Positions 1 through 6,860 of a stretch of DNA of 19,949 nucleotides are shown in pieces. Where the stretch lies: NCBI GenBank assembly GCA_001783035.1, contig MFQK01000028.1, positions 16,792 through 36,740 on the forward strand, read 5' to 3'. This DNA is from Candidatus Magasanikbacteria bacterium RIFCSPLOWO2_02_FULL_44_11. Its GTDB lineage: Bacteria; Patescibacteriota; Patescibacteriia; Magasanikbacterales; GWA2-37-8. Numbering within the stretch: the stretch's first letter is position 1; each line of letters opens with the position of its first letter. Below the pieces are notes generated by a model. The model was not told where the DNA came from, made no database searches, and was given only the letters and a program-made list of their open reading frames with translations. Made by a program: the position numbers and the translations under genes.

Positions 1-1703
1 TGCAAACCACGCGTGTCGGCCAAGAATACCGCATTATCGTCGAATTACCTGGCGTTACTGATGTAAACACCGCTATTAAAATGATCGGCGAAACGCCGAT
101 TCTTGAATTTAAAGAAGAAAACAATACGCCGCCTCGTGAATTAACGGCAGCCGAGAAAAAAGAACTAGACACTTTTAATGCTTCGTCTACCCGAAGAATA
201 AATTTGGCGCTAGCCGATCTTCGCCGCGGCATCTCTTTTGAAGAAGTCGCTAAAAAATATTCGGAAGATGACACGACTAAAAATAATGGCGGCGATCTTG
301 GTTTTGTTTCCCAAGTGCTCCAACCGGAGCTTGTGGAATGGGCCAAAACGCGCCAGGTAGGCGAAACAAGTAAGGAAGCGGTGAAAACTACAATCGGTCT
401 TAATGTTGTTAAAAAATTGGAAGAACGAGATGCCGGCAAGGAAGTTTCAGCCTCACACCTTTTGATTTGTTATCAGGGAGCCGCAAATTGTACCGCCGCT
501 TATACCAAAGAAGAAGCGTTGTCGAAAATTAATGGATTAAAAGTACAGGCGACGATTCAGAATTTTTCTAACCTAGTGAAAGAATTTTCGACTGAACCGG
601 GTGCGGCAGAGCGCGGCGGAGATCTTGGTACTTTCAAAAAGGACACGATGGTCCAAGCTTTTGAAGATGCGGTTTGGGACGCATCGTCCGGTACGATCGT
701 TGGTCCAGTTGAAACTGAATTTGGGTATCATTTGATTTACAAACGAGGCGAAAACATGTTGAAGGACTATCGTTTGGCTTGGGTCTTTGTTAAAACGAAA
801 CAAAAAATCGATATTGTACCCGCCGCAGATGTCTGGAAATTTACCGGTTTATCCGGTAAGCAGTTGAAACGCGCTGAAGTGACTCAAGATCAACGCACCG
901 GACAGGTTCAGGTGAGTTTGCAGTTTAATGAGGAAGGAACACAATTATTTTCTGACATTACTACCCGTAATGCCCGTAAACAGGTGGCTATTTTCTTGGA
1001 TAACGAGGCTATTAGCACTCCAACCGTGAATGAGCCGATTACCAGCGGCAGCGCCGTGATTACCGGCGGCTTTAATTTTAATGAAGCTCGCGTCTTGGCG
1101 CAACGCCTTAATTCCGGGGCTTTGCCTGTGCCGGTGGAAATTATAAGCCAGCAAAAAGTTGACGCGACGCTTGGCGCCGATTCATTATCAAAGAGCTTTA
1201 AGGCCGGCGCGGCCGGATTGCTTTTAGTGATGTTGTTCTTGGTCGTGTATTACCGATTACCAGGTTTTCTCGCTTTTGCCGCGCTGTTGGTTTATACCGT
1301 GGTAAACTTGGCGATCTTTAAAACATTGGGAGTAACCTTGACCTTGTCCGGTATTGCCGGCTTTATTCTTTCAATCGGTATGGCGGTTGATTCTAATGTG
1401 CTGGTTTTTGAACGTCTGAAGGAAGAATTGTTATCCGGCCGCATGTTGAAGAGCGCGGTTGAGGAATCATTTCTCCGTTCTTGGCCATCTATTCGCGACG
1501 GCCATGTGACCACACTTATCGGCGCCGTGGTATTGATGTGGTTTGGCAGCGGTTTCGTGCAGGGTTTTGCTGTTGTCTTGATTATCGGTGTGTTGACCAG
1601 TTTATTTAGCGCCGTTACCGTCACGCGTACCTTTATGCGTATCGTGACGCAGCTATCAAAAGAAAAAGGGAATAGTTTCTATTTAGGGTATAAACAGGAA
1701 TAA
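1..1703 (+). CDS. secD: Protein translocase subunit SecD with inserted parvulin-like domains (5' partial)
   Basis: SecD works with SecF at the membrane, using the ion gradient to help pull exported proteins out of the SecYEG channel. The frame is open from base 3, so the N-terminus and first membrane helix lie outside the window. The first visible residues include VELPGVTDV and then TPILEFKEE, typical of the SecD P1 domain. Family P1 head sequence resumes near base 840 (LSGKQLKRA, then SDITTRNARKQVAIFLD). Between them, about bases 195-745, is an insertion with two parvulin-type repeats. The second is canonical (SASHLLI, GGDLGTF, FGYHLIYK); the first is partial (SFEEVAKKYS, GGDLGF). Bases 1195-1660 encode the five C-terminal helices, with the GMAVDSNVLVFERLKEE signature from base 1377. 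The stop lies one base before secF. SecD identity is certain; peptidyl-prolyl isomerase activity of the insert is inferred. Confidence 0.97.
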   Translation, partial: QTTRVGQEYRIIVELPGVTDVNTAIKMIGETPILEFKEENNTPPRELTAAEKKELDTFNASSTRRINLALADLRRGISFEEVAKKYSEDDTTKNNGGDLGFVSQVLQPELVEWAKTRQVGETSKEAVKTTIGLNVVKKLEERDAGKEVSASHLLICYQGAANCTAAYTKEEALSKINGLKVQATIQNFSNLVKEFSTEPGAAERGGDLGTFKKDTMVQAFEDAVWDASSGTIVGPVETEFGYHLIYKRGENMLKDYRLAWVFVKTKQKIDIVPAADVWKFTGLSGKQLKRAEVTQDQRTGQVQVSLQFNEEGTQLFSDITTRNARKQVAIFLDNEAISTPTVNEPITSGSAVITGGFNFNEARVLAQRLNSGALPVPVEIISQQKVDATLGADSLSKSFKAGAAGLLLVMLFLVVYYRLPGFLAFAALLVYTVVNLAIFKTLGVTLTLSGIAGFILSIGMAVDSNVLVFERLKEELLSGRMLKSAVEESFLRSWPSIRDGHVTTLIGAVVLMWFGSGFVQGFAVVLIIGVLTSLFSAVTVTRTFMRIVTQLSKEKGNSFYLGYKQE

Positions 1704-1704
1704 T

Positions 1705-2616
1705 ATGCAGCTTCCTTTTGTTAAATATTCAAAAATTTGGTTTACGGTCAGCGGCCTGCTCATGGTTGGCGCGATTGGCGCACTTTCGCTTTGGGGCCTG
1801 AAGCTGGGTATCGATTTTACCGGTGGGAGTTTAGTTGAACTACAATTTACGCCGAACCGTCCATCTACTGAAGAGGTTCAGGCTTCGATGAAGGAAATTG
1901 GTTTGGTTGATAATGTTGTCCAAAAGAGCGGCGACCAGGCCGTTATTATTCGCACCAGGTTTTTAGATGAACCAGATCATCAGAAATTGGTCAGTAAATT
2001 TACGGGTACTTACCAGAAAGGGGAGACTAAAGTCCTGGAAACGCGCTTTGAAACGATCGGCGCGACAGTTAGTTCACAACTTCGTAACCGCGCCTTTTGG
2101 GGACTCTTTTTTGTTGTCGTCGCTGTCGTTCTTTACGTTGCGTATGCCTTTCGAGGTATCTCTCGTCCGGTATCAAGCTGGAAATATGGCGCTCTGGCGA
2201 TTGTGGCCTTGATCCACGACATTCTAGTCGTTGTTGGTGTTTTTTCTGTTTTAGGTAGATTTGCCGGCGTGGAAGTTGATATTGATTTTGTTTTGGCGCT
2301 TTTGGCGGTGCTGGGTTTTTCTGTAACGGATCGGATTGTGGTTTATGATCGCATCCGTGAAAATGTGTTGCGCAAAACCGGTCAAGATTTTGCGGAGACC
2401 GTTAATGTTGCTTTAAACGAAACATTAATGCGGTCGATCAATTCCACCTTTGCCGTTCTTTTGCCATTGTTCGCTCTCTATTTCTTGGGCGGTGAAACAA
2501 TTAAGAATTTTGCCCTGGCTTTGTTGGTTGGTATGGCGAGTGGTGCGTATTCTTCGATTTTTGTCGCCAGCCCGCTTTTGGTTTTTGTTGAAAAATGGCA
2601 GCGTAGAAATGACTAA
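1705..2616 (+). CDS. secF: Protein translocase subunit SecF
   Basis: SecF is the partner of SecD in the export-driving membrane complex. The 303 residues have the expected layout. An N-terminal helix (about residues 10-30) is followed by the family motif LGIDFTGGSLVELQF at about 33-47. A short extracytoplasmic P1 region follows, then five helices from about residue 130. The conserved RIVVYDRIREN segment falls in the fourth-helix region. Length is normal for the family. The start ATG is one base after the secD stop, so the two are translated together. No clear Shine-Dalgarno is seen, which fits coupled translation. The stop codon overlaps the first bases of the structured repeat at 2615-2738, which probably ends the transcript. 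Confidence 0.97.
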   Translation: MQLPFVKYSKIWFTVSGLLMVGAIGALSLWGLKLGIDFTGGSLVELQFTPNRPSTEEVQASMKEIGLVDNVVQKSGDQAVIIRTRFLDEPDHQKLVSKFTGTYQKGETKVLETRFETIGATVSSQLRNRAFWGLFFVVVAVVLYVAYAFRGISRPVSSWKYGALAIVALIHDILVVVGVFSVLGRFAGVEVDIDFVLALLAVLGFSVTDRIVVYDRIRENVLRKTGQDFAETVNVALNETLMRSINSTFAVLLPLFALYFLGGETIKNFALALLVGMASGAYSSIFVASPLLVFVEKWQRRND

Positions 2617-2738
2617 AAACAAGATACATACATATTTTAACAAACAGCATAAAATCCGCCTTGGCGGATTTTTGCTTCGATCTCGCCCGCGCGAACGGGC
2701 TGCGATATGTTGTTAAAATATGTATGTGTCTTGTTTTT
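2615..2738 (+). repeat. Structured repeat, copy 1: outer stem plus two inner hairpins
   Basis: Bases 2615-2642 pair with 2711-2738 over 28 positions; 27 are Watson-Crick and one is a G-T pair that would be G-U in RNA. The enclosed core (2639-2714 including the inner end of the stem) matches 4421-4496 almost base for base, with a compensated change in the first hairpin. Inside are a terminator-like hairpin (2651-2672) and a second GC-rich one (GCCCG/CGGGC). The outer stem outside AACAA/TTGTT has no similarity to that of copy 2. The left arm begins inside the secF stop codon and the right arm ends in a T run. It probably ends secF transcription. Its status as a repeat family rests on the two copies in this window. 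Confidence 0.9.
2651..2673 (+). terminator. Intrinsic terminator hairpin inside repeat copy 1
   Basis: AAAATCCGCC (2651-2660) is complementary to GGCGGATTTT (2663-2672), with further T after it. The stem is G+C-rich at its apex and runs into five T residues on the plus strand, the usual form of a rho-independent terminator. It lies 35 bases after the secF stop. Confidence 0.75.
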
Positions 2739-2760
2739 TGAGTCCGTTTCTTGGTATAAT
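2731..2760 (+). promoter_or_regulatory. Promoter with extended -10 for the 60-residue protein and its partner
   Basis: TATAAT at 2755-2760 is preceded by TGG at 2752-2754, giving an extended -10. A weak -35 (TTGTTT, 2731-2736) stands 18 bases upstream and lies in the right arm of repeat copy 1, so the promoter and the repeat overlap. The start codon is at 2783, giving a leader of about 15 bases with no Shine-Dalgarno site. Confidence 0.65.
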
Positions 2761-2782
2761 AGAGCTATATTAATTAATTTTT

Positions 2783-2965
2783 ATGAACGATACAATTTTA
2801 CGGCACATCATAGCAGTGGTAGCCACGCTCATCTGCGGTTTGGCTTATTTTGCCGGTTATTTTTCCGGTCCTTTCGGCTGGTGGTGGACAGCTTTTGCCA
2901 TGTTAATCGTCTACGGACTGGTTTATCGGATTGTTGACGCCGGCGGCGGTGGTGGGCATCATTAA
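2783..2965 (+). CDS. Small hydrophobic membrane protein, function unknown
   Basis: I do not recognise a family for this 60-residue protein. Two hydrophobic stretches, about residues 8-28 and 33-51, would make a membrane hairpin with a short turn containing a WWW triplet. The C-terminus is DAGGGGGHH, a glycine run ending in two histidines. A good extended -10 promoter lies just upstream. The next gene starts three bases after the stop, so the two are almost certainly co-transcribed. That points to a job beside the 465-residue membrane-anchored protein, perhaps as a small subunit, but this is inference from position. No Shine-Dalgarno site supports the start, and no other ATG is available upstream in the frame. 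Confidence 0.7.
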   Translation: MNDTILRHIIAVVATLICGLAYFAGYFSGPFGWWWTAFAMLIVYGLVYRIVDAGGGGGHH

Positions 2966-2968
2966 GGT

Positions 2969-4366
2969 ATGGATTTGAATGGTTTTACAATCGATTTGCC
3001 TTTCTGGTTGACTTTTTTTGAGAGGCCTATAGCTGAGCAGGCCATGTTACTGTTTGCTCTTGGCGCCTGGGTACCGCTCGCGGCGTTTTTTATAAAAGCC
3101 CTTGGGGAGTTGTGGGTATTGTATCGCCAGACCGTTAAGAATGTCAGCCATTGGGAATGGGTAATTCTGGCGGTGGACATTCCGCCGATGTTTATTCAAT
3201 CGCCAAAAGCGGTCGAGCAAATTTTTGCACAACTGAGCGGAACGTTGCAACATATCGACGTGGGCGGGAAATTCTGGCAAGGAAAAAAGCAGAAGTGGTT
3301 TAGTTTGGAAGTGATCAGTATTGAAGGTTATATCCAATTTCTCGTCCGTACCGAAGCCGAATATCGTGATTTGGTTGAGGCGGCGATTTACGCGCAGTAT
3401 ACAGATGCCCAAATCACCGAGGTGGAAGATTACGTAGATAATATTCCCAGCTCATACCCAAATGAAGAGTATGATGTTATGGGAGTGGAATTTAAACTGT
3501 CACAGCCCGATCCTTATCCGATTCGGACTTATCCGAGCTTTCAATATAATTTGAGCAAGGATGCCGTTTTTAGCGATCCTATGGCGGCAATCTTGGAAAA
3601 TTTTACCCGCATCGGTCGAGGTGAGAATTTATGGCTGGAAATAATTGTTGAACCGGTTGATAATAATTGGAAAAATAAAGGTATTACTTTGGCAAAGTCT
3701 TTGATGAAGGGTGAAGACGATCATGGGCCTGGCGGAGGTCTCTTGACGCAAGCCGGTTCAGTTCCAGGTTTGATGTTGAAAGAGTTTTTTAATATTTTAC
3801 ATTGGAATTTTGAAGAGGAGCACCACGACGATAAAAAAGAAAAAAAAGTTGATATTACGCCCGGAACCAGGTCTACCGTCGAGGCCATCGAAGAAAAAAT
3901 TTCTAAGATCGGTTTTAAGTCGAAGGTGCGTATTTTATACGCGGCGAAAAAAAATGTTTACAGCCCGAACCATTGTATCGAGGGAATTATCGGCGCTATG
4001 AACCAATTTCACATAATGAACCGAAATGCGATCGTTCCCTATATGGCAACACATGCTCATTATGATAGCAGCCATGTCAAAAGTAATCGTCTCAAGAATT
4101 CCTTTGTCCAAGCATTCAAAAAAAGGAAAATGAAATGGAAATTTCAGGATGGTTATATTTTGAATATCGAAGAATTGGCGACTGTTTGGCATTTCCCTTT
4201 GCCGTTCGTGAAGACGCCGTTGTTGCAAAAAGCTGGTCATAAGAAATCCGAACCACCGGCCGGTTTGCCGATTGAAACCTCCGAGCCGCATCTTCGAAAA
4301 AAAGGTGAAGGAGAAAAAGGTGCAGCAGACGAGGATGAACCGCCAGAGAATCTGCCTTTTGGTTAA
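2969..4366 (+). CDS. Membrane-anchored paralogue of the VirD4-like ATPase N-terminal half, lacking the ATPase
   Basis: This 465-residue protein resembles the first part of the 845-residue ATPase encoded at 11921-14458. Shared features in the same order are a hydrophobic N-terminal segment (about residues 24-47) and a stretch with QYTDAQITEVEDY here against QYPHAEISEKTDY there. Next comes DPMAAILENFTRIG against DPLVAILNPLSKIG. Last is WHFPLP at 407-412 against WHLPVP at 374-379, followed in both by a basic and proline-rich linker. The ATPase continues into its Walker A about 55 residues later. This protein instead ends after an acidic, lysine-rich tail and has no P-loop. The N-terminal region resembles the DUF8128-type domain found in CPR coupling-like ATPases; that name is from memory. 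A structural or regulatory partner of such an ATPase is the likeliest role. Confidence 0.85.
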   Translation: MDLNGFTIDLPFWLTFFERPIAEQAMLLFALGAWVPLAAFFIKALGELWVLYRQTVKNVSHWEWVILAVDIPPMFIQSPKAVEQIFAQLSGTLQHIDVGGKFWQGKKQKWFSLEVISIEGYIQFLVRTEAEYRDLVEAAIYAQYTDAQITEVEDYVDNIPSSYPNEEYDVMGVEFKLSQPDPYPIRTYPSFQYNLSKDAVFSDPMAAILENFTRIGRGENLWLEIIVEPVDNNWKNKGITLAKSLMKGEDDHGPGGGLLTQAGSVPGLMLKEFFNILHWNFEEEHHDDKKEKKVDITPGTRSTVEAIEEKISKIGFKSKVRILYAAKKNVYSPNHCIEGIIGAMNQFHIMNRNAIVPYMATHAHYDSSHVKSNRLKNSFVQAFKKRKMKWKFQDGYILNIEELATVWHFPLPFVKTPLLQKAGHKKSEPPAGLPIETSEPHLRKKGEGEKGAADEDEPPENLPFG

Positions 4367-4399
4367 ATTACTTGTATCCTTTTTCAACACACAGTAGTC

Positions 4400-4517
4400 A
4401 TCATCAGAGTATTAGCTTTCAACAAACAGCATAAAACCGCCTTCGGGCGGTTTTTGCTTCGATCTCGCGCGCGCGAGCGGGCGGCGATATGTTGTTGAAA
4501 GGTAATACTCTGATGAT
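4400..4517 (+). repeat. Structured repeat, copy 2: outer stem plus two inner hairpins
   Basis: Bases 4400-4425 pair with 4492-4517 at 25 of 26 positions. The core (4421-4496) is nearly the same as that of copy 1 and lies in the same orientation. It holds a TTCG-capped hairpin (4433-4454) and a perfect 14-base palindrome (CTCGCGCGCGCGAG) at 4464-4477. The outer stem sequence is unrelated to that of copy 1. The right arm ends on the last base of the stop codon of the minus-strand dus gene, and the left arm starts 34 bases after the plus-strand gene ends. It therefore sits between converging genes and can serve both as a terminator. Confidence 0.9.
4433..4455 (+). terminator. Intrinsic terminator hairpin inside repeat copy 2
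   Basis: AAAACCGCC pairs with GGCGGTTTT around a TTCG tetraloop, followed by another T. The nine-pair stem has an A run on one side and a T run on the other, so it can act in both directions: for the gene ending at 4366 and for dus. Confidence 0.8.
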
Positions 4518-5512
4518 TATATACCTGGAAAATATTCTCGGACGATTTGTTCGACGGTGGCCGCGTCTTTGGCCTCATCCATTAATCGAGTGCGGAGTTC
4601 TTTCGCTTTATCGAAGCCGGTGACGTAGGCTTTGTAGTGTTTTTTCATAATTTGGAAGCTTTTGTGTTCACCTAACAATTCTTCGAAAAGGCGCGTATGT
4701 TCAACCATAACGCGCAGTTTTTCTTCGAGCGTAATTGCATCGTCAAAAGGTTTTTCGGCGCGAACGTCATCGACGTGCCTGAAACACCACGGGTTGCCGA
4801 AAATTCCCCGGCCAATCATAACGCCATCAGCTCCGGATTCTTTTACTTTAGCATAGCCGTCGCGAAGATCCTTTACATCACCATTGCCAAGGATAAATGT
4901 TCTTTCAGCATTTGTATATTTATCTCGCAAAGCAACCGCTTCGGCGATATGTTCCCAGCGGGCGGGTACGAGCGACATTTCCTTTCTGGTGCGGCAATGG
5001 ACCGTAATAGCCGCCGGTTCGGTTTCGAGTAGGTAGGGGAGCCAGGTGGATAATTCATTTTTATTATAGCCGATTCTCGTTTTAACAGATACCGGCAAGC
5101 TGCCGCTGCCACGCCTGGTTGCCATTATAATTTCTTGCGCTAACTTGGGGTTTTTTATGTGGCAAGCTCCGGCGCCTTGTTTTTCAACGTTTCTGTCAGG
5201 GCAGCCCATGTTGATATCTATGCCGTCAAAGCCGAGCTCTTGGCATAATAATGCCGTTTTATAATAATTGTCCGGTTTGGAACCGAAAATTTGGGCGACG
5301 ATGGGGTGTTCGCTTGAATCGTATTTCAAATCAATCATCAGGTTGTTTCGGCCCGGTGATTGCAGGCCGTCGCAGGAAACAAATTCCGTCCAGAAGATAT
5401 CTGGTTTGCCATATTTGGCAATGATACGACGAAAAGCAACGTCGGTAACGTTGGCCATGGGGGCGAGAGAAAAGATTGGTTTTTTTAATTTACGCCAAAA
5501 GTTGGTTGCCAT
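4517..5512 (-). CDS. dus: tRNA-dihydrouridine synthase
   Basis: Dus enzymes are FMN-dependent and reduce uridines to dihydrouridine in the tRNA D loop, using NADPH. The 331 residues have the family order. APMANVTDVAFRR (residues 17-29) lies at the start of the barrel. Next is DINMGCPDRNVEKQGAGA at 99-116 with the catalytic Cys104. VKTRIGY (143-149) and the HCRTR segment contribute FMN and substrate contacts. GADGVMIGRGIFGNPW is the C-terminal phosphate-binding part. Length is normal. I cannot assign DusA, B or C type from sequence alone. A TTGACA/CATACT promoter stands just upstream, giving a leader of about ten bases. The stop codon touches the right arm of repeat copy 2. Confidence 0.95.
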   Translation of the reverse strand: MATNFWRKLKKPIFSLAPMANVTDVAFRRIIAKYGKPDIFWTEFVSCDGLQSPGRNNLMIDLKYDSSEHPIVAQIFGSKPDNYYKTALLCQELGFDGIDINMGCPDRNVEKQGAGACHIKNPKLAQEIIMATRRGSGSLPVSVKTRIGYNKNELSTWLPYLLETEPAAITVHCRTRKEMSLVPARWEHIAEAVALRDKYTNAERTFILGNGDVKDLRDGYAKVKESGADGVMIGRGIFGNPWCFRHVDDVRAEKPFDDAITLEEKLRVMVEHTRLFEELLGEHKSFQIMKKHYKAYVTGFDKAKELRTRLMDEAKDAATVEQIVREYFPGI

Positions 5513-5528
5513 ATAATTTTGAAACCGT

Positions 5529-5557
5529 AGTATGCGCTATCATTGGCGTTTTGTCAA
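5529..5557 (-). promoter_or_regulatory. dus promoter, consensus -35
   Basis: Read on the minus strand, TTGACA (5557-5552) is separated by 17 bases from CATACT (5534-5529). Transcription would start near 5522, about ten bases before the dus ATG. The -35 is a perfect consensus hexamer, which is rare in this window. Confidence 0.7.
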
Positions 5558-5598
5558 TACAAAAACCGCGATTGACATACAAAAACCGCGATAGCGCA
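5533..5598. repeat. Nested inverted and direct repeats over the dus promoter
   Basis: TGCGCTATC (5533-5541) is the exact inverse of GATAGCGCA (5590-5598). Inside them, TGTCAAT (5552-5558) is the inverse of ATTGACA (5571-5577). The 15-base unit TACAAAAACCGCGAT occurs at 5558-5572 and again at 5578-5592, a 20-base period. One outer arm overlaps the dus -10 and one inner arm is the -35. The arrangement looks like an operator for a dimeric regulator, though it is promoter DNA, so an RNA role is less likely. Confidence 0.7.
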
Positions 5599-5685
5599 GT
5601 CTCTCACGTCTGGCAAAACCTTACATTTTTAAAAATCCCTTCCGGTCGATCATTATAAACAGAAAAAATTTTCTGGAAGTGTGTT

Positions 5686-6525
5686 TTAGTTTAATTCCGC
5701 GCTTTTGACCGTATTGAGAAGTAATTCGGCCACTGTTATTGGGCCAACTCCGCCCGGCGTGGGAGTAATATAGCTCGTTATATCTTTAATGGCGTCAAAA
5801 TCCACGTCTCCCGAAAGAATGCCATTTTCATAGACGAATCCGGTGTCGATGACAATGGCTCCCGGTTTTACCATAGCCGCGGTGACTATATTTTTTTTGC
5901 CAACACCGGAGATTATCACGTCCGCCGATAAACATTTTTCTTTAGAGTTGGTCGTGCGGCTGTTAATAGTCGTTACGCTTGCGCCGGCGTTTATTAGCAT
6001 AATAGCCAATGGTTTGCCGACAAGCGCGCCTGTCCCGATAATGGTAATATTTTTTCCTTTCGGGTTAAAAGCGATTTCATCAAGTATGCGAAGCGCCGCT
6101 GTTGGTGTCGGCGGCGTAAAAAGCGGTTGGTTCATTACCAGTCTGCCCAAGTTGGTGTTGGTCAGGCAATCAATATCAATTTTTGGGTTGATGCTATTGA
6201 TAACCTTTTCAGTGTATAAGTGTTCAGGTAGGGGAATTTGGATGATTAAACCGGAAACGGTCCCATCGGCCTGGATTTTTTGCAGGGACGCGATTAAATC
6301 ATCTTCTGAAATAGTAGCTGGAAAGTTGTGGAGCGTAAAGTCAATACCCACGCGTTCGGCTGCTTTAGCCTTGGTGTGGGTGTATGTTTGTGAGGCTTGA
6401 TTATCACCAACTAAAATAACGTGCAGTTTCGGAGAAATTCCTTTTTGACGAAGAACGTTAACCCGTTTTTGCACATCTTGTTCAATTTTTTTGGCAATTG
6501 CTTTGCCATCAATAATAGTGGTCAT
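5686..6525 (-). CDS. folD: Bifunctional methylenetetrahydrofolate dehydrogenase / methenyltetrahydrofolate cyclohydrolase FolD
   Basis: FolD interconverts 5,10-methylene- and 10-formyl-tetrahydrofolate in the cytoplasm, supplying one-carbon units. The 279-residue length is typical. The Tyr/Lys pair is at Tyr48 and Lys52 (QTYTHTKAKAAERVGI), the catalytic Gln in QIPLP at 96, and the substrate Asp at 119. PGGVGPITVAELL near the C-terminus is characteristic. Two usual motifs are altered. The GRS-like dinucleotide-binding segment reads IGTGALVGKP (163-172), and the usual DVDGFHP segment reads DIDCLTN (117-123). All catalytic residues I can name remain, so the enzyme should work, but NAD/NADP preference may differ. 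The promoter is an extended -10 about 20 bases upstream. Confidence 0.96.
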   Translation of the reverse strand: MTTIIDGKAIAKKIEQDVQKRVNVLRQKGISPKLHVILVGDNQASQTYTHTKAKAAERVGIDFTLHNFPATISEDDLIASLQKIQADGTVSGLIIQIPLPEHLYTEKVINSINPKIDIDCLTNTNLGRLVMNQPLFTPPTPTAALRILDEIAFNPKGKNITIIGTGALVGKPLAIMLINAGASVTTINSRTTNSKEKCLSADVIISGVGKKNIVTAAMVKPGAIVIDTGFVYENGILSGDVDFDAIKDITSYITPTPGGVGPITVAELLLNTVKSAELN

Positions 6526-6543
6526 AGAGCGTAAAGTGGGGCT

Positions 6544-6552
6544 ATTTTAGCA
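6544..6552 (-). promoter_or_regulatory. folD promoter, extended -10
   Basis: On the minus strand TGC followed by TAAAAT (6552-6544) forms an extended -10. No good -35 is visible at the usual distance. The inferred start is about a dozen bases before the folD ATG at 6525, and there is no Shine-Dalgarno site. Confidence 0.5.
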
Positions 6553-6574
6553 TATCTTTACGGAAAGATAAAGA

Positions 6575-6603
6575 CCGGCAACCTTTGTTGACATGGTTGC
6601 CGG
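6575..6603 (-). terminator. Strong hairpin between the nirK side and folD
   Basis: CCGGCAACC (6575-6583) pairs perfectly with GGTTGCCGG (6595-6603) around an 11-base loop. On the minus strand a T-rich run follows, on the plus strand GATTTTT follows, so it could act either way. No plus-strand gene leads into it. The likeliest use is ending minus-strand transcription from the nirK side before folD. Confidence 0.55.
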
Positions 6604-6693
6604 CCGATTTTTGGGTGTGCCTGCCGGCAGGAGACTTCATGGCCGGAAATCTCGTTGCGTGTTGTAGGTTGGGTACGGCCTAGGCCGCTTGTT

Positions 6694-6805
6694 TTAGGCA
6701 GCCGTCAGGCACGTTCCGTTCACATCGACAGTTTCTTCAATATTATTCCACCCCTTGAAGAGGGTTGCCTTCCTCGTCCATGCGAGCGACCGGTTTCTGT
6801 CCATC
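6694..6805 (-). pseudogene. Possible small gene with a one-base frameshift
   Basis: On the minus strand a frame from 6805 reads DGQKPVARMDEEGNPLQGVE and then stops at 6745-6743. Skipping one T directly after the GAA codon joins it to NIEETVDVNGTCLTAA, which stops at 6696-6694. Both halves look like ordinary soluble protein, and the join is smooth. An alternative is an intact 36-residue frame beginning with ATG at 6804 (MDRNRSLAW...), which shares the same ending. I recognise no family. It could be a decayed gene, a sequencing indel or chance. Confidence 0.25.
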
Positions 6806-6860
6806 GTGTTATAAGACGAAATTAGTCAGCTATTTCTTACTTGTAACAATAATGGTGTGC

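Larger units (their letters stand above)
6526..6860. other. 335-base intergenic stretch between nirK and folD
   Basis: This holds the folD promoter, the hairpin at 6575-6603, a perfect 12-base palindrome CCTGCCGGCAGG at 6620-6631, a 10-base palindrome GGCCTAGGCC near 6678-6687, and a possible broken small gene at 6694-6805. I recognise no known structured RNA here, though a minus-strand small RNA ending at the hairpin cannot be excluded. Confidence 0.6.

Noticed and set aside
5553..5592. Two 20-base units as the start of a CRISPR array
   Set aside because: Only two copies with a 20-base period and no spacer of usual length; they overlap the dus promoter.
5843..6400. A 185-codon open frame on the plus strand
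   Set aside because: It lies fully antisense to folD, which has clear family motifs, and its product resembles nothing known.
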